This document shows positions 16,891 through 25,434 of a DNA stretch of 64,000 nt, piece after piece. The DNA comes from Paenibacillus planticolens. GTDB lineage: Bacteria > Bacillota > Bacilli > Paenibacillales > NBRC-103111. The first letter of the stretch is position 1. Every line of letters begins with the position of its first letter. Below the pieces are notes generated by a model. That model did not search any database. It was not told the DNA's origin and worked only from the letters and a program-made list of their open reading frames with translations. Where the stretch lies: positions 310,001-374,000 of the forward strand of contig NZ_WHNZ01000061.1 in the NCBI RefSeq assembly GCF_013141725.1, given 5' to 3'. The position numbers and the translations under genes are program-made.

Positions 16891-19830
16891 CTATTTCTCC
16901 TCTCCGAGCTTCACGGCCTGATGAACCCGCAGCCTTCTAATGTGCAAGAACAGCAGTAAAGCTCCTGTTGCCATCATGAAAGCTACAACGAAATAGAGCT
17001 GGTACGTATCTTTGGAATCGAACACGACCCGAAAAGGCGGTACCTGAGTCTTCACATTCTGAGACGTTTGCAGGAAAGGCAGGAAGAAATAGCTCGTCAA
17101 CTTACCGATGGCAATACCCAAAGCGATGGATAAACCAGCTGTAAAACCTTGCTCGAGCAGCAGCATGCCCGTCAATTGCTTGCGGGAAAGGCCCATGGCG
17201 CGGAGCACCCCAAACTGCACGACACGGCTCGATAAATTAAAGAACCAGTACAGCATATAGCCGATTAAAGACACTAGGACAGATACGAGAAAGCCCAGGC
17301 TTAGAATGCCGAACACGCCGCCCCTCGCCGGAAGCTTATTCTGGACAATGAGCTCATTGCGAACATCCTTAACGGAAGCCAGCTCGATCCCTTTCGCTTG
17401 CAAAGCGGTTACGATCGGCGCCACTTTCGCGTCCGGTTTCATTTTCAACCACACCTCATAAGGAACCATAGGCGCTTGATCGTACACATAGTCCAGATTC
17501 GTAATGAAAAATGGCGTCTGATCCGGATACTGACTCGGCCAGTAAGGAAGAATGCCGACAATAACGAATTCCACAGGCTGCTGGCCTAACGTAATGGATA
17601 GCAGATCTCCGGCTTTCAGTGAATACTTGCTTGCATAATTAGAAGGAATAATAACGGCTTGCTCATAGCTGCCAAGCAAATTCAAATATTGATGCGGCGG
17701 AGCCGGAAATAAATCAGGCCGGAACCATCCGACTTTGGCAAAATCAACATTATCAATGCCCATGACCAACCCTTGGCCGGTCGATTTCCCTGACACGACG
17801 ACATTTCCTTTGGTTTGCAAAACTCTTGCCGCAGCTTGAACGCCCTCCAGTTCGCGGAACACCTGAAACGGCGGCTCGACGTAGCGGATTTTCGAAGGAA
17901 TTCCTTCTCCGGGATTCGCGCCCCCCTGGCCTCCTTGACCACCGTTGCCCCCGGAACCGCCATTGCCGGAATTTCCGCCATTGTTGCCGCCACTACCGCC
18001 TGAGCCTCCTCCTTGATTGCCGCCATTGTTGCCTCCGGCATTCGGATCCTTAGGCTGCTCATCGGAGAAGCCTTCCCACACGGTTTGCAGCACAACATCC
18101 GTTCCATATTGGTACAAGGTTCTTTCCGTCGAATTCAGATCAATCGTGCGTGCAGCCGAGGAGTTGTATACGCCGAGCCCCAGCGTTAGGATCAGTAGCA
18201 GCATTAGCGGATAGTACGCTTTCGCTGAACGGGATAGCTGCACAAGCGTTAAATAGAGCGGCACGGGAAGAAATCTCCGCCCGAGCCAGCCAAAGAAACG
18301 CAGCAGCCACGGGAAAATCCGCAGAAAGAACAGCCCCAAAGCAAAAATTGAAAGTGCAGGCACAAAGAACAACAGCGGATGCACCTGAAGCTGATCGGTT
18401 GTCAAACCCGTTTGTACGGATAACACTTGACGCTGATCAAATAAATAAAAGCCATAGCCCACAACGCCAAGCAGCACTATGTCCAGAAACCATCGCTGCC
18501 AAAGTGGCGATCGATCGGATCGTGCAAGGAGCTGCTTGTAGTTCACGATGGAAGCTTTTGCGAACAGAATCGCAGGAACCACACTCGCAAGAATCGCGAT
18601 GAGCACAGCAAGCCCGCCATAGAGCATTGCTTCTTTCGTAAAGCTGACAGGAATCGATTTCCGGTCGACAAATGTTAGAAAACCGCTGGAAGAGCCGATA
18701 CTCTTGGCCATGAACCAGCCCATAAACGGTCCGACCACCAGCGCAACGATCCCTAGCGACAATCCCTCCAGAAAATAAATCCCAATGATTTGTTTCGTGC
18801 TGCCGCCCCTGCTTCTCAGAGTGGCAATAACCCCACGCTGCCGGTCAAGCGATTGCCTGGCATTCATGACAATGTAATAGAAAACCATAGCAATCATTGG
18901 AGCTGCCAACGTGAATAACAGGATCTGCATCTGCAAGCTTTGCGCCTTAAATTCGGACAGCATCGGCTTGAAGGAAACATCGACCTTCGTATTTTTGAGC
19001 TTCTGGAACAGATTAATATCCAGTCTCTCCAGACGGTGGTCCAGCGGCGACAATTGGCTCGTTTGAATGTCGCGCAGATCGAACGCATAATACCAATTCG
19101 CCAATTGCAGCGGAATCTTCTTCTCCGTTAATAACGTCTTCATAAACACATCGTCACTTACGATAAGTGCGTTAACTAACCCTTCCAAGCCTTGGAACCA
19201 GTAGGCATCGGTGTCATTTTTCGGCTTAAAGGAACCTACAATTTTCACTTTCAGCAGTTGACTTCCGCTTGCGCCGGAGACGGAATAGTTAAACACGTCG
19301 CCGATATGCAAATCGTTTCGGTACAAAGCTTCATCCAGTACAACGGCTTCCAGAATGCCGTTTTGCACTTGATTCGAAGCCATCTGTCCGTTAGACCAAT
19401 CAACGTGTTCATTCAGCCCGCTCCATGAAGTAAGCGCCATTTGCCGTCGTTTGCTGGGATCCACTTTCGAAGCGTCGACGGGAGAGATTTGAGCTCCCTT
19501 GATCGTATAGCTTTTGGCAAACGTTTGGACCGGAAATCCGATCTCCTTGGGAATATCCTCCCCTATGTACACATTGACGTCTTTCAGCTCGTCTAACCCT
19601 GCACGTTCCGTCCCAACCGCTTGATAGCGCATAAGCAGAGAGCCGGCAGGGAGTCCGCTGCTCTTCTCTTCAAGCGATTTGGCCACGACGCGCTTCAGCG
19701 ATCCGTCCGCATACATCGGTATGCTCGTCGTGAAGGCAACTGCCATAATCAATCCAAGCAACGTGCTGAGGGTCAGCCAGCGGGTATTCCACATTTTCCG
19801 AAATAAAAACCGCAGCATCGGGATTGACAT
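16891..19830 (-). CDS. FtsX-type ABC permease with Gly/Asn-rich linker
   Basis: This 979-residue membrane protein has an N-terminal helix (LTLSTLLGLIMAVAF), a large external domain, a central membrane region with FtsX-like helices and a second external domain. It ends in a C-terminal FtsX helix bundle (GILSLGFLVSVLVSLIGYML ... LLLEQGFTAGLSIALGIAIG). Residues about 593-639 form a low-complexity Gly/Asn/Ser linker in the second external region. The start overlaps the adaptor stop in TAATG, showing translational coupling. With two ATPases and an adaptor it forms a MacB/LolCD-like mechanotransmission system acting on envelope molecules. The substrate is unknown. Confidence 0.87.
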   Translation of the reverse strand: MSIPMLRFLFRKMWNTRWLTLSTLLGLIMAVAFTTSIPMYADGSLKRVVAKSLEEKSSGLPAGSLLMRYQAVGTERAGLDELKDVNVYIGEDIPKEIGFPVQTFAKSYTIKGAQISPVDASKVDPSKRRQMALTSWSGLNEHVDWSNGQMASNQVQNGILEAVVLDEALYRNDLHIGDVFNYSVSGASGSQLLKVKIVGSFKPKNDTDAYWFQGLEGLVNALIVSDDVFMKTLLTEKKIPLQLANWYYAFDLRDIQTSQLSPLDHRLERLDINLFQKLKNTKVDVSFKPMLSEFKAQSLQMQILLFTLAAPMIAMVFYYIVMNARQSLDRQRGVIATLRSRGGSTKQIIGIYFLEGLSLGIVALVVGPFMGWFMAKSIGSSSGFLTFVDRKSIPVSFTKEAMLYGGLAVLIAILASVVPAILFAKASIVNYKQLLARSDRSPLWQRWFLDIVLLGVVGYGFYLFDQRQVLSVQTGLTTDQLQVHPLLFFVPALSIFALGLFFLRIFPWLLRFFGWLGRRFLPVPLYLTLVQLSRSAKAYYPLMLLLILTLGLGVYNSSAARTIDLNSTERTLYQYGTDVVLQTVWEGFSDEQPKDPNAGGNNGGNQGGGSGGSGGNNGGNSGNGGSGGNGGQGGQGGANPGEGIPSKIRYVEPPFQVFRELEGVQAAARVLQTKGNVVVSGKSTGQGLVMGIDNVDFAKVGWFRPDLFPAPPHQYLNLLGSYEQAVIIPSNYASKYSLKAGDLLSITLGQQPVEFVIVGILPYWPSQYPDQTPFFITNLDYVYDQAPMVPYEVWLKMKPDAKVAPIVTALQAKGIELASVKDVRNELIVQNKLPARGGVFGILSLGFLVSVLVSLIGYMLYWFFNLSSRVVQFGVLRAMGLSRKQLTGMLLLEQGFTAGLSIALGIAIGKLTSYFFLPFLQTSQNVKTQVPPFRVVFDSKDTYQLYFVVAFMMATGALLLFLHIRRLRVHQAVKLGEEK

Positions 19831-20927
19831 TAGCGACCCACTACTTTCTGTCCGGCGGTAAGACCTTTCACAATCTCCACATCCGTTGACGTCTGTTGAC
19901 CGATTTCCACATCGACTTCCTTCTTATTCCCCTGGCTATCAACCACTTGCACATAGTTTCGTCCGGAGTAGGATCGAAGGGCCGCCAGAGGAATCGTTGT
20001 GGCATTCTCTTTTCTTTGCGTAACAATCGTCACACTGAGCGGAGTTCCCCGGTTAAGCCCTTTTGGAAACTCATCCAATTGAACGACTAAATATTGGTCG
20101 ATCGACTCCTGCTTGGCGTCTTGTCCGCCCCACGGGTAGCCGCCATTATTATTATTGCCTGCTGCTTGCGGATTCGGCAGCTGCTTCACTTTCCCTTTGT
20201 GCTGACCGGCTGAATTAATATCCACTTGGACTTCCATCCCGACAGCAACTTTCTTCGCATCGTCTGCGCTGATGCTTGCCGCTACCGTTAATTCGTTCAA
20301 ATCCGCCAGCGTAGCAACGGACTCATCCGACTTCACCGTATCGCCTTTCTTCGCTGTAACCGTAACGATCGTCCCGCTGAACGGCGCGAGAAGCTTCGCT
20401 TTACTCACCTGCGTTTCCAGCTTGGTCAGCTCTTCCCGCTTCAGTTCAAAATCAATCTTCGCCTGCTCAATCTGCTCGGGCGTCATTTCATCCGCCTTCC
20501 GCAGCGTTTCGATCATCGTCAGCTCATCTTTGCGGGTTTGAAGCTTCTTCCGCTTCAAATCGCTTTCCATATCCGAGAGATCCAGCTCAGCAACAGGCTG
20601 CCCCTTCTCAACGGTATCTCCGTTCTTCACAAGAATGGCGCTGATCCGTTTGGAAGTCATATCTTCGGAAAAGAACAGCTTCTCTTCCTGCAGCGCCATC
20701 AATCGGCCGCTCCCTCTAACTTTCGACTCGAGCGTTTCCGTTTTCACCGTATATTCGGGCTTCTTGGAAAGCTTAGGCGGATTAATGCTGGGAAGCGCTT
20801 CTTCCTCCTGCTCCTTTGGCAGCAGCGAGCAGCCGGAAGACAATAAAAGTGTAGTACTTACAAGTAGTGCAGTTACGGGCTTCCTCCAGCTAGGAGACGA
20901 ATTTCCCGTCCACCATTTCGTAAACAT
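19830..20927 (-). CDS. MacA-like adaptor lipoprotein
   Basis: This 365-residue HlyD/MFP adaptor has the lipobox LLSSGC with Cys33. Lipoyl halves (EKLFFSEDMTSKRISAILVKNGDTVEKGQ and LLAPFSGTIVTVTAKKGD) flank a helical hairpin around residues 100-165. Beta-barrel domains follow, with an Asn/Gly-rich insert near NNNNGGYPWGGQ. The ATG at 20927 is used because GGAGG lies 8-9 bp upstream; it overlaps the end of the ATPase gene by 38 bp. It should couple the FtsX permease to the cell-wall side, as MacA does for MacB. Its own permease and ATPase flank it, so partner assignment is firm. Confidence 0.88.
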   Translation of the reverse strand: MFTKWWTGNSSPSWRKPVTALLVSTTLLLSSGCSLLPKEQEEEALPSINPPKLSKKPEYTVKTETLESKVRGSGRLMALQEEKLFFSEDMTSKRISAILVKNGDTVEKGQPVAELDLSDMESDLKRKKLQTRKDELTMIETLRKADEMTPEQIEQAKIDFELKREELTKLETQVSKAKLLAPFSGTIVTVTAKKGDTVKSDESVATLADLNELTVAASISADDAKKVAVGMEVQVDINSAGQHKGKVKQLPNPQAAGNNNNGGYPWGGQDAKQESIDQYLVVQLDEFPKGLNRGTPLSVTIVTQRKENATTIPLAALRSYSGRNYVQVVDSQGNKKEVDVEIGQQTSTDVEIVKGLTAGQKVVGR

Positions 20928-21660
20928 GATCGGCAACCTCCAAAATAGTAGGGTCATGGGTCGTCATACAAATCGTTACTTGTTCCGTTGCAATCATATT
21001 TCGAAAAACGGACATGATCTGTGCACCCATTTGGGAATCCAGTTCTGCCGTCGGCTCATCGGCCAAAATGAGGGACGGCTTGTGTGCAATCGCCTTGGCG
21101 ATCGCAACACGCTGCTGCTCACCTCCGGACAACTCAAACGGACGATGGTGCATGCGTTTGCCAAGCCCGACGAGTTCGAGACAATAAGCAACTCTTTCTT
21201 TCCACTGCGATCGCGGAACACCCGCCATACGCAGCGCCAACTCTACATTTTCCCAAGCAGACAACAACGGCATTAAGGCAAATGATTGAAAAATAAAGCC
21301 GATTTCTTTGCGCCTGACCAGCGTTCGCTCATTATCGCTGCCGAGATGAAAGGCATGGTTCAGGAACATGATTTCTCCCTCATCCGGTTGATCAAGTCCC
21401 CCAATCAAATTCAGGAGCGTCGTTTTCCCCGAACCTGATCGGCCTTTGAGCATGACAAGCTGAAGCGGCTTAAGTTCCATCTCAATTCCCTTCAGTACAT
21501 CCAACCGCTCACCGCCGACTTGAAAGGATCGCTGCACCCCCGTTACCGTCAACAGCGGTGAATCGAGGTGCGCCCGCGAAGGCACGTGAATCTCGTAGGG
21601 TATCACCTCTTCCGGAGCTAGAGCTTCCGATGTATTTTTTTTGCGAAACCAATTAGCCAT
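20890..21660 (-). CDS. MacB/LolD-type ABC ATPase
   Basis: This 256-residue ATPase has Walker A KGRSGSGKTT near residue 73, Q-loop FIFQSFALMP, signature LSGGEQQRVAIA, Walker B LILADEPTAELD and switch MTTHD. An N-terminal extension of about 30 residues precedes the core. It is the first gene of the minus-strand export operon and is followed by the adaptor. The usual catalytic residues are intact, so it can power the FtsX permease alone or with the second ATPase further downstream. An ECF-sigma-like promoter lies 47-73 bp upstream. Confidence 0.9.
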   Translation of the reverse strand: MANWFRKKNTSEALAPEEVIPYEIHVPSRAHLDSPLLTVTGVQRSFQVGGERLDVLKGIEMELKPLQLVMLKGRSGSGKTTLLNLIGGLDQPDEGEIMFLNHAFHLGSDNERTLVRRKEIGFIFQSFALMPLLSAWENVELALRMAGVPRSQWKERVAYCLELVGLGKRMHHRPFELSGGEQQRVAIAKAIAHKPSLILADEPTAELDSQMGAQIMSVFRNMIATEQVTICMTTHDPTILEVADHVYEMVDGKFVS

Positions 21661-21706
21661 GTGGCACTTCTTCCTTTCCTTACCAAATCAGCTGTATGAT
21701 AAATTA

Positions 21707-21733
21707 GACGGTACATGTTTTCAAAAAGTTACA
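21707..21733 (-). promoter_or_regulatory. ECF-sigma-like promoter of the ABC export operon
   Basis: On the minus strand TGTAAC (-35) and CGTC (-10) are separated by 17 bp. This matches the TGAAAC/TGTAAC-N16-17-CGTC layout of Bacillus extracytoplasmic-function sigma factors such as SigW, SigX and SigM. It implies induction by envelope stress. The rest of 21734-22017 is AT-rich, with a small TTCCCC/GGGGAA hairpin near 21947-21965 and no gene. Confidence 0.55.
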
Positions 21734-22017
21734 CGAAACTGAAAATTTCCTGAAAGCTTTTTGCGAGGTCATGTATGAATCTATCAAAATATACTATTAA
21801 TTTGAAAATATTGCCATGCATCTTTATCCCTAATTTTTACAAATTATTAAATTAAGTATTAAATTTCATTATTTTCAGTATAAAATAGCCCCATTGATTC
21901 TTTCTAAACGGATTATTAACAAAGTATTAACCTTAAATTGCAGGATTTCCCCCCGATTTGGGGAAGTTAAAAGGAGCAACTTTATTAGAATTGCTTACAA
22001 AGAAGGAGAATACCGAC

Positions 22018-23394
22018 ATGATTGAAGCGATCAAAACCTATTTGGATGAGCAAAGGGATCAACACATAGAGGAATTGATGCAGTTTCTGCGCATTCCAAG
22101 TATTAGTGCTGTTGCCGAACACCAACCCGATATGAAGCGCTGTGCGGAATGGACGGCTGAAGCCCTTAAACAAGCTGGACTTGAAAACATTGAAATTATG
22201 CCGACGGGCGGTCACCCTGTCGTTTATGCCGACTGGCTGCATGCGGAAGGCAAGCCGACGGTGCTTATCTACGGACACTACGACGTTCAACCGGCTGAAC
22301 CGCTTGAGCTGTGGGAAACGCCTCCTTTTGAACCCATCATTCGCGATGGTAAGCTATTTGCCCGGGGCAGCACAGATGATAAGGGACAACTTCTGCTTTA
22401 TGTCAAAACGGTTGAAGCTTTCTTACGCACGCAGGGCAGTCTGCCGGTGAATGTGAAATTCTGCATTGAAGGCGAAGAAGAAATTGCGAGTAAGAACCTG
22501 CCACCATTTGTAGAGAAGTACAAAGATAAATTGCAAGCCGACGCCATCACCCTTTCGGATACTCAAATGCATGGACCTGGCAAACCGGCGCTCATGTATG
22601 GCCTGCGCGGTCTGGCCGGCTTTGAAATTACGATCGATGGGGCGAACAGCGACCTGCACTCGGGGTTGTTCGGCGGGGCTGTCCAAAATCCGATTCACGC
22701 TTTGTCAAAGCTGCTGAGCTCGTTCCATGATGCCGAAGGACGTGTAGCCGTCGCAGGTTTTTATGATCGGGTCATTGAACTGTCGGACAAGGAACGCGAA
22801 GCTTTTACGCAAGTGGAACCCGATGAAAACAAGGTGCGGGCGGATTTGCAAGTCGATACGTTATACGGGGAAAAAGGATTCTCGTTCTACGAACAAACAA
22901 CATCGAGACCGACATTGGAAATCACTTCCGTAAGCGGCGGCTTTCAAGGTGAAGGCATTAAACCGATCATCCCGAACCGGGCTTCGGCCAAAATTGCCTG
23001 CCGCCTCGTTGCGGCGCAGGTACCGGAAGAAATCATGGATGCTGTTGAAGCGCATATTCATGGGCAAAATCTGCCAGGCGTCAAAATTACCCTGGACCGT
23101 CAGCTGCGCGGCAATCCGTTTATTACCCCAATCGATGAGCCTGTGATGGTTGCTGCCGCGGAAGCTTACGAGGATGCCTATGGCGTATGGCCGGTCTATA
23201 CCCGAAGCGGAGGGTCGATACCGATCGTCGAAGTGTTAGGACGCGTGCTTGATGCCCCCGTTGTTCTGCTCGGATTTGGCTTGCCTGGTGAAAACCTGCA
23301 CGCGCCCAACGAGCATTTCCACTTGGTCAATTGGGATAAAGGAACAGAAACGATCAGCCGCTTCTGGTTGAAACTTGCCGCACAGAATAACTAA
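22018..23394 (+). CDS. M20 family dipeptidase
   Basis: This 458-residue zinc peptidase is of the CNDP/carnosinase-like M20 group. Metal and catalytic residues appear in order: YGHYDVQPAEP near residue 88 (His ligand and Asp), RGSTDDKGQ (bridging Asp), EGEEEIASKN (catalytic Glu pair), and the late NEHFHLV His ligand. A dimerisation domain lies around residues 195-330. The ATG at 22018 follows AGAAGGAG; an upstream in-frame start at 21958 has no ribosome site. It would hydrolyse short peptides in the cytoplasm, presumably for amino-acid recovery. The GNAT gene 24 bp downstream is probably cotranscribed. Confidence 0.9.
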   Translation: MIEAIKTYLDEQRDQHIEELMQFLRIPSISAVAEHQPDMKRCAEWTAEALKQAGLENIEIMPTGGHPVVYADWLHAEGKPTVLIYGHYDVQPAEPLELWETPPFEPIIRDGKLFARGSTDDKGQLLLYVKTVEAFLRTQGSLPVNVKFCIEGEEEIASKNLPPFVEKYKDKLQADAITLSDTQMHGPGKPALMYGLRGLAGFEITIDGANSDLHSGLFGGAVQNPIHALSKLLSSFHDAEGRVAVAGFYDRVIELSDKEREAFTQVEPDENKVRADLQVDTLYGEKGFSFYEQTTSRPTLEITSVSGGFQGEGIKPIIPNRASAKIACRLVAAQVPEEIMDAVEAHIHGQNLPGVKITLDRQLRGNPFITPIDEPVMVAAAEAYEDAYGVWPVYTRSGGSIPIVEVLGRVLDAPVVLLGFGLPGENLHAPNEHFHLVNWDKGTETISRFWLKLAAQNN

Positions 23395-23417
23395 GCATGG
23401 AGGATTGAGCTTGCCCT

Positions 23418-23924
23418 ATGAGCATGACAAATTTATCCCTCCGCGACGCCAACTTGGAAGACCTCGCGGAAATTGTACGCATCTATAACTCAACTATCGC
23501 AGGGCGCATGGTTACCGCCGATACGGAGCCAGTTACGCCAACGAGTCGCGAAGGCTGGTTTCATGAACACTCCGCCGATTTCCGGCCGCTATGGGTACTC
23601 GAAAACGGCAGCGGAATATGCGGTTGGCTTAGTTTTCAATCCTTTTATGGCCGGCCGGCCTATAACGCTACGGCGGAAATCAGCATTTATATCGACGAAT
23701 CATGCCGCGGCCAAGGGATCGGCCGACACCTTATGGAGCAGGCCTTAGCCGCTTGTCCAAAGCTAGGTCTTAAGACTTTGCTCGGCTTTATTTTCGGCCA
23801 CAATGAACCTAGTTTGCAGCTTTTCCGTAAATTCGGCTTCGAGAATTGGGCCAATCTGCCGGGGATAGCCGAACTGGACGGCATCGAACGAGACCTTATT
23901 ATTCTTGGAAAACGGGTAGGTTAA
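23418..23924 (+). CDS. GNAT family N-acetyltransferase
   Basis: This 168-residue acetyltransferase resembles the phosphinothricin-acetyltransferase (Pat/YwnH) group. It has [23 protein letters not shown] at the start, the acetyl-CoA loop [12 protein letters not shown] near residue 97 and the [24 protein letters not shown]-terminal signature. It probably N-acetylates an amine or amino-acid analogue. It follows the dipeptidase, with GGAGG between the genes but 15 bp from the ATG, so the start is not certain. A strong bidirectional hairpin follows. Confidence 0.88.
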   Translation: MSMTNLSLRDANLEDLAEIVRIYNSTIAGRMVTADTEPVTPTSREGWFHEHSADFRPLWVLENGSGICGWLSFQSFYGRPAYNATAEISIYIDESCRGQGIGRHLMEQALAACPKLGLKTLLGFIFGHNEPSLQLFRKFGFENWANLPGIAELDGIERDLIILGKRVG

Positions 23925-23935
23925 AGAACAATAAC

Positions 23936-23999
23936 AAATAGCGCTTCTCCCACTTGCTAACGACCATGCATCGCAGCCAAGAAGGGAAAAGCGCTATTT
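23936..23999. terminator. bidirectional hairpin between convergent genes
   Basis: AAATAGCGCTT and AAGCGCTATTT arms, extended by TCCC/GGGA, flank a loop of roughly 30 nt. It sits between the GNAT gene and the convergent ridA gene. Confidence 0.7.
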
Positions 24000-24023
24000 C
24001 ATTTGCAAGCTTTGCAGCCCCGT

Positions 24024-24413
24024 CTAATTTTCGTCCACAACCGCCTCAACCTCGATCTCAATCATCAACGCAGGATCAATCAAAGCTTTCACTTCGACCA
24101 TCGTCGCCACTGGCTGCACATCACGGAAATATTCCCCGTGTGCCCTGCCGAACTCTTCCCACAGCGAAATGTCCGTTACATACATACGGGTACGTATCAC
24201 ATCCGACATCCGGGCACCGAGCTCCAAAAGTGCTTGCTCAATCGTGTGAAGCACAAATCGCGCTTGCCCATAGGCGTCGCCGGCGCCAACCACCTCGCCA
24301 TCCTTCATCGCCGTTGTTCCCGCTACCTCGATGCGGTTCCCTACCCGAATCGCCCGGCAATAGCCAACAGTCGGCTCCCAAGGTGAGCCTGTAAATACTC
24401 TCGTTCGGCTCAT
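24024..24413 (-). CDS. RidA/YjgF family protein
   Basis: This 129-residue member of the Rid superfamily shows NRIEVAGTTAMKDGEVVGAGDAYGQARFVL, the central LLELGARMSDVIRTRMYVTDI and the C-terminal PVATMVEVKALIDPALMIEIEVEAV. The Arg before the MYVTD strand corresponds to the key Arg of RidA enamine/imine deaminases. Such enzymes clear reactive 2-aminoacrylate-type imines. AAGGGGAG precedes the ATG by 11 bp. It lies 22 bp downstream of the DapA homologue and is likely cotranscribed with it, so a role in quenching an imine from that aldolase family is possible. Confidence 0.88.
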   Translation of the reverse strand: MSRTRVFTGSPWEPTVGYCRAIRVGNRIEVAGTTAMKDGEVVGAGDAYGQARFVLHTIEQALLELGARMSDVIRTRMYVTDISLWEEFGRAHGEYFRDVQPVATMVEVKALIDPALMIEIEVEAVVDEN

Positions 24414-24435
24414 GACTCAGTTAACTCCCCTTTTT

Positions 24436-25311
24436 TTATACATAAGATGCTAGTTTCGCGCGCAAGCCTTCCGTCACTGGCAGCAGAGGCAGCCGTAGGG
24501 TACCAGATTCAATGATCCCTTGCTGCTCCAGCAGCCATTTGATGGGAGCCGGGTTCGGCTCTTGGAAAAGAAGACGAATCAGCGGAAGCAATTCTTCAAA
24601 AAGCTCCCTGCTTTTCTCGTACTGTCCAGCCAGAAAGTGACGGTAAAACGCAACAAACCGCTCTGTCTCCACATTCGCCGACGCGCTCATGACACCTTTA
24701 GCGCCTGATTGAAGAGCCTCCAAAAGCAGTGAATCTTCACCGCATAATACCGGCTTCGAGCCCAATCGGCTAAGCTCAGTAACCAACTGCGTGTTTGGCG
24801 TGCTGTCTTTCATCCCAATCACACCCTCAAGCTCGAGGATCGTCCTTACGGTATCTAGCTCCAGCTTCACTCCTGTGCGGTGCGGGACCTCATATAAAAT
24901 CACCGGCAGACCAACGCTTGCTATCCGGCGAAAATGCTCGATAATACCTTGCTGGCTTGGCTTATTATAATACGGCACCACGACCAAAGCTGCATCAGCG
25001 CCCAGTTTCCCCGCTTGTTCCGTTCTGCGCACCGTCGACAGCGTGTCATTCGTACCCGTACCTACGACAAGCGGGACACTTACATTCGAAGCCTCTCTGG
25101 CAGCCTGTGCCGCAGCAAACAAAACACCAAGCTCTTCACTCAAAATCGTCGGCGATTCTCCCGTCGTCCCGTTCACGACCAGTCCATCCACCTCATCTTG
25201 AAACAAGTTATAGGCTTGATTATAGAAAGACGCTGCATCCACCTCGCCTCCTTCATCGAAAGGTGTAACAATGGGTACATAAACGCCATGCAAATCTCTT
25301 TCTTTTAACAT
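24436..25311 (-). CDS. dapA: 4-hydroxy-tetrahydrodipicolinate synthase family protein
   Basis: This 291-residue class-I aldolase is of the DHDPS/NAL family. It has NGTTGES (T49-T50), PYYNKPSQQG, the catalytic tyrosine in YEVPHRTG (Y140) and the Schiff-base lysine in GMKDSTPN (K168). The ATG at 25311 is chosen because GGGGAG lies 9 bp upstream; earlier in-frame starts are embedded in it. Length fits DapA. DHDPS condenses pyruvate with aspartate semialdehyde. The usual YNVP motif reads YEVP here, and the gene pairs with ridA and a divergent LysR regulator rather than with the dapH-dapL cluster. A catabolic or specialised aldolase is therefore possible. Confidence 0.8.
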   Translation of the reverse strand: MLKERDLHGVYVPIVTPFDEGGEVDAASFYNQAYNLFQDEVDGLVVNGTTGESPTILSEELGVLFAAAQAAREASNVSVPLVVGTGTNDTLSTVRRTEQAGKLGADAALVVVPYYNKPSQQGIIEHFRRIASVGLPVILYEVPHRTGVKLELDTVRTILELEGVIGMKDSTPNTQLVTELSRLGSKPVLCGEDSLLLEALQSGAKGVMSASANVETERFVAFYRHFLAGQYEKSRELFEELLPLIRLLFQEPNPAPIKWLLEQQGIIESGTLRLPLLPVTEGLRAKLASYV

Positions 25312-25400
25312 TTGTGCCATCTCCCCGTTAATTTTTTGATGTACATACACTTTAGCATGGAACATCACATCACAGTTAGCTATAATAAATGATAATACTC

Positions 25401-25415
25401 ATCAATATTTTTGAT
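25401..25415. promoter_or_regulatory. candidate LysR operator between dapA and lysR
   Basis: ATCAA-TATTT-TTGAT is a perfect inverted repeat that fits the T-N11-A rule for LysR-type boxes. It lies 20 bp before the LysR start, in the divergent spacer shared with the DapA homologue. Confidence 0.4.
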
Positions 25416-25434
25416 AAAAGTGAGGGGGACTTCC

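Noticed and set aside
17890-18060. Repetitive GCCxCC-type tract suggesting tandem or CRISPR-like repeats
   Set aside because: The repeats are short, irregular and in frame; they encode the Gly/Asn linker of the FtsX permease. No spaced CRISPR repeats occur anywhere in the window.
14500-21660. Reading the ABC cluster as a sugar importer because of the solute-binding protein
   Set aside because: The permease is an FtsX type with an HlyD-like adaptor, and no MalF/MalG-type permease is present.
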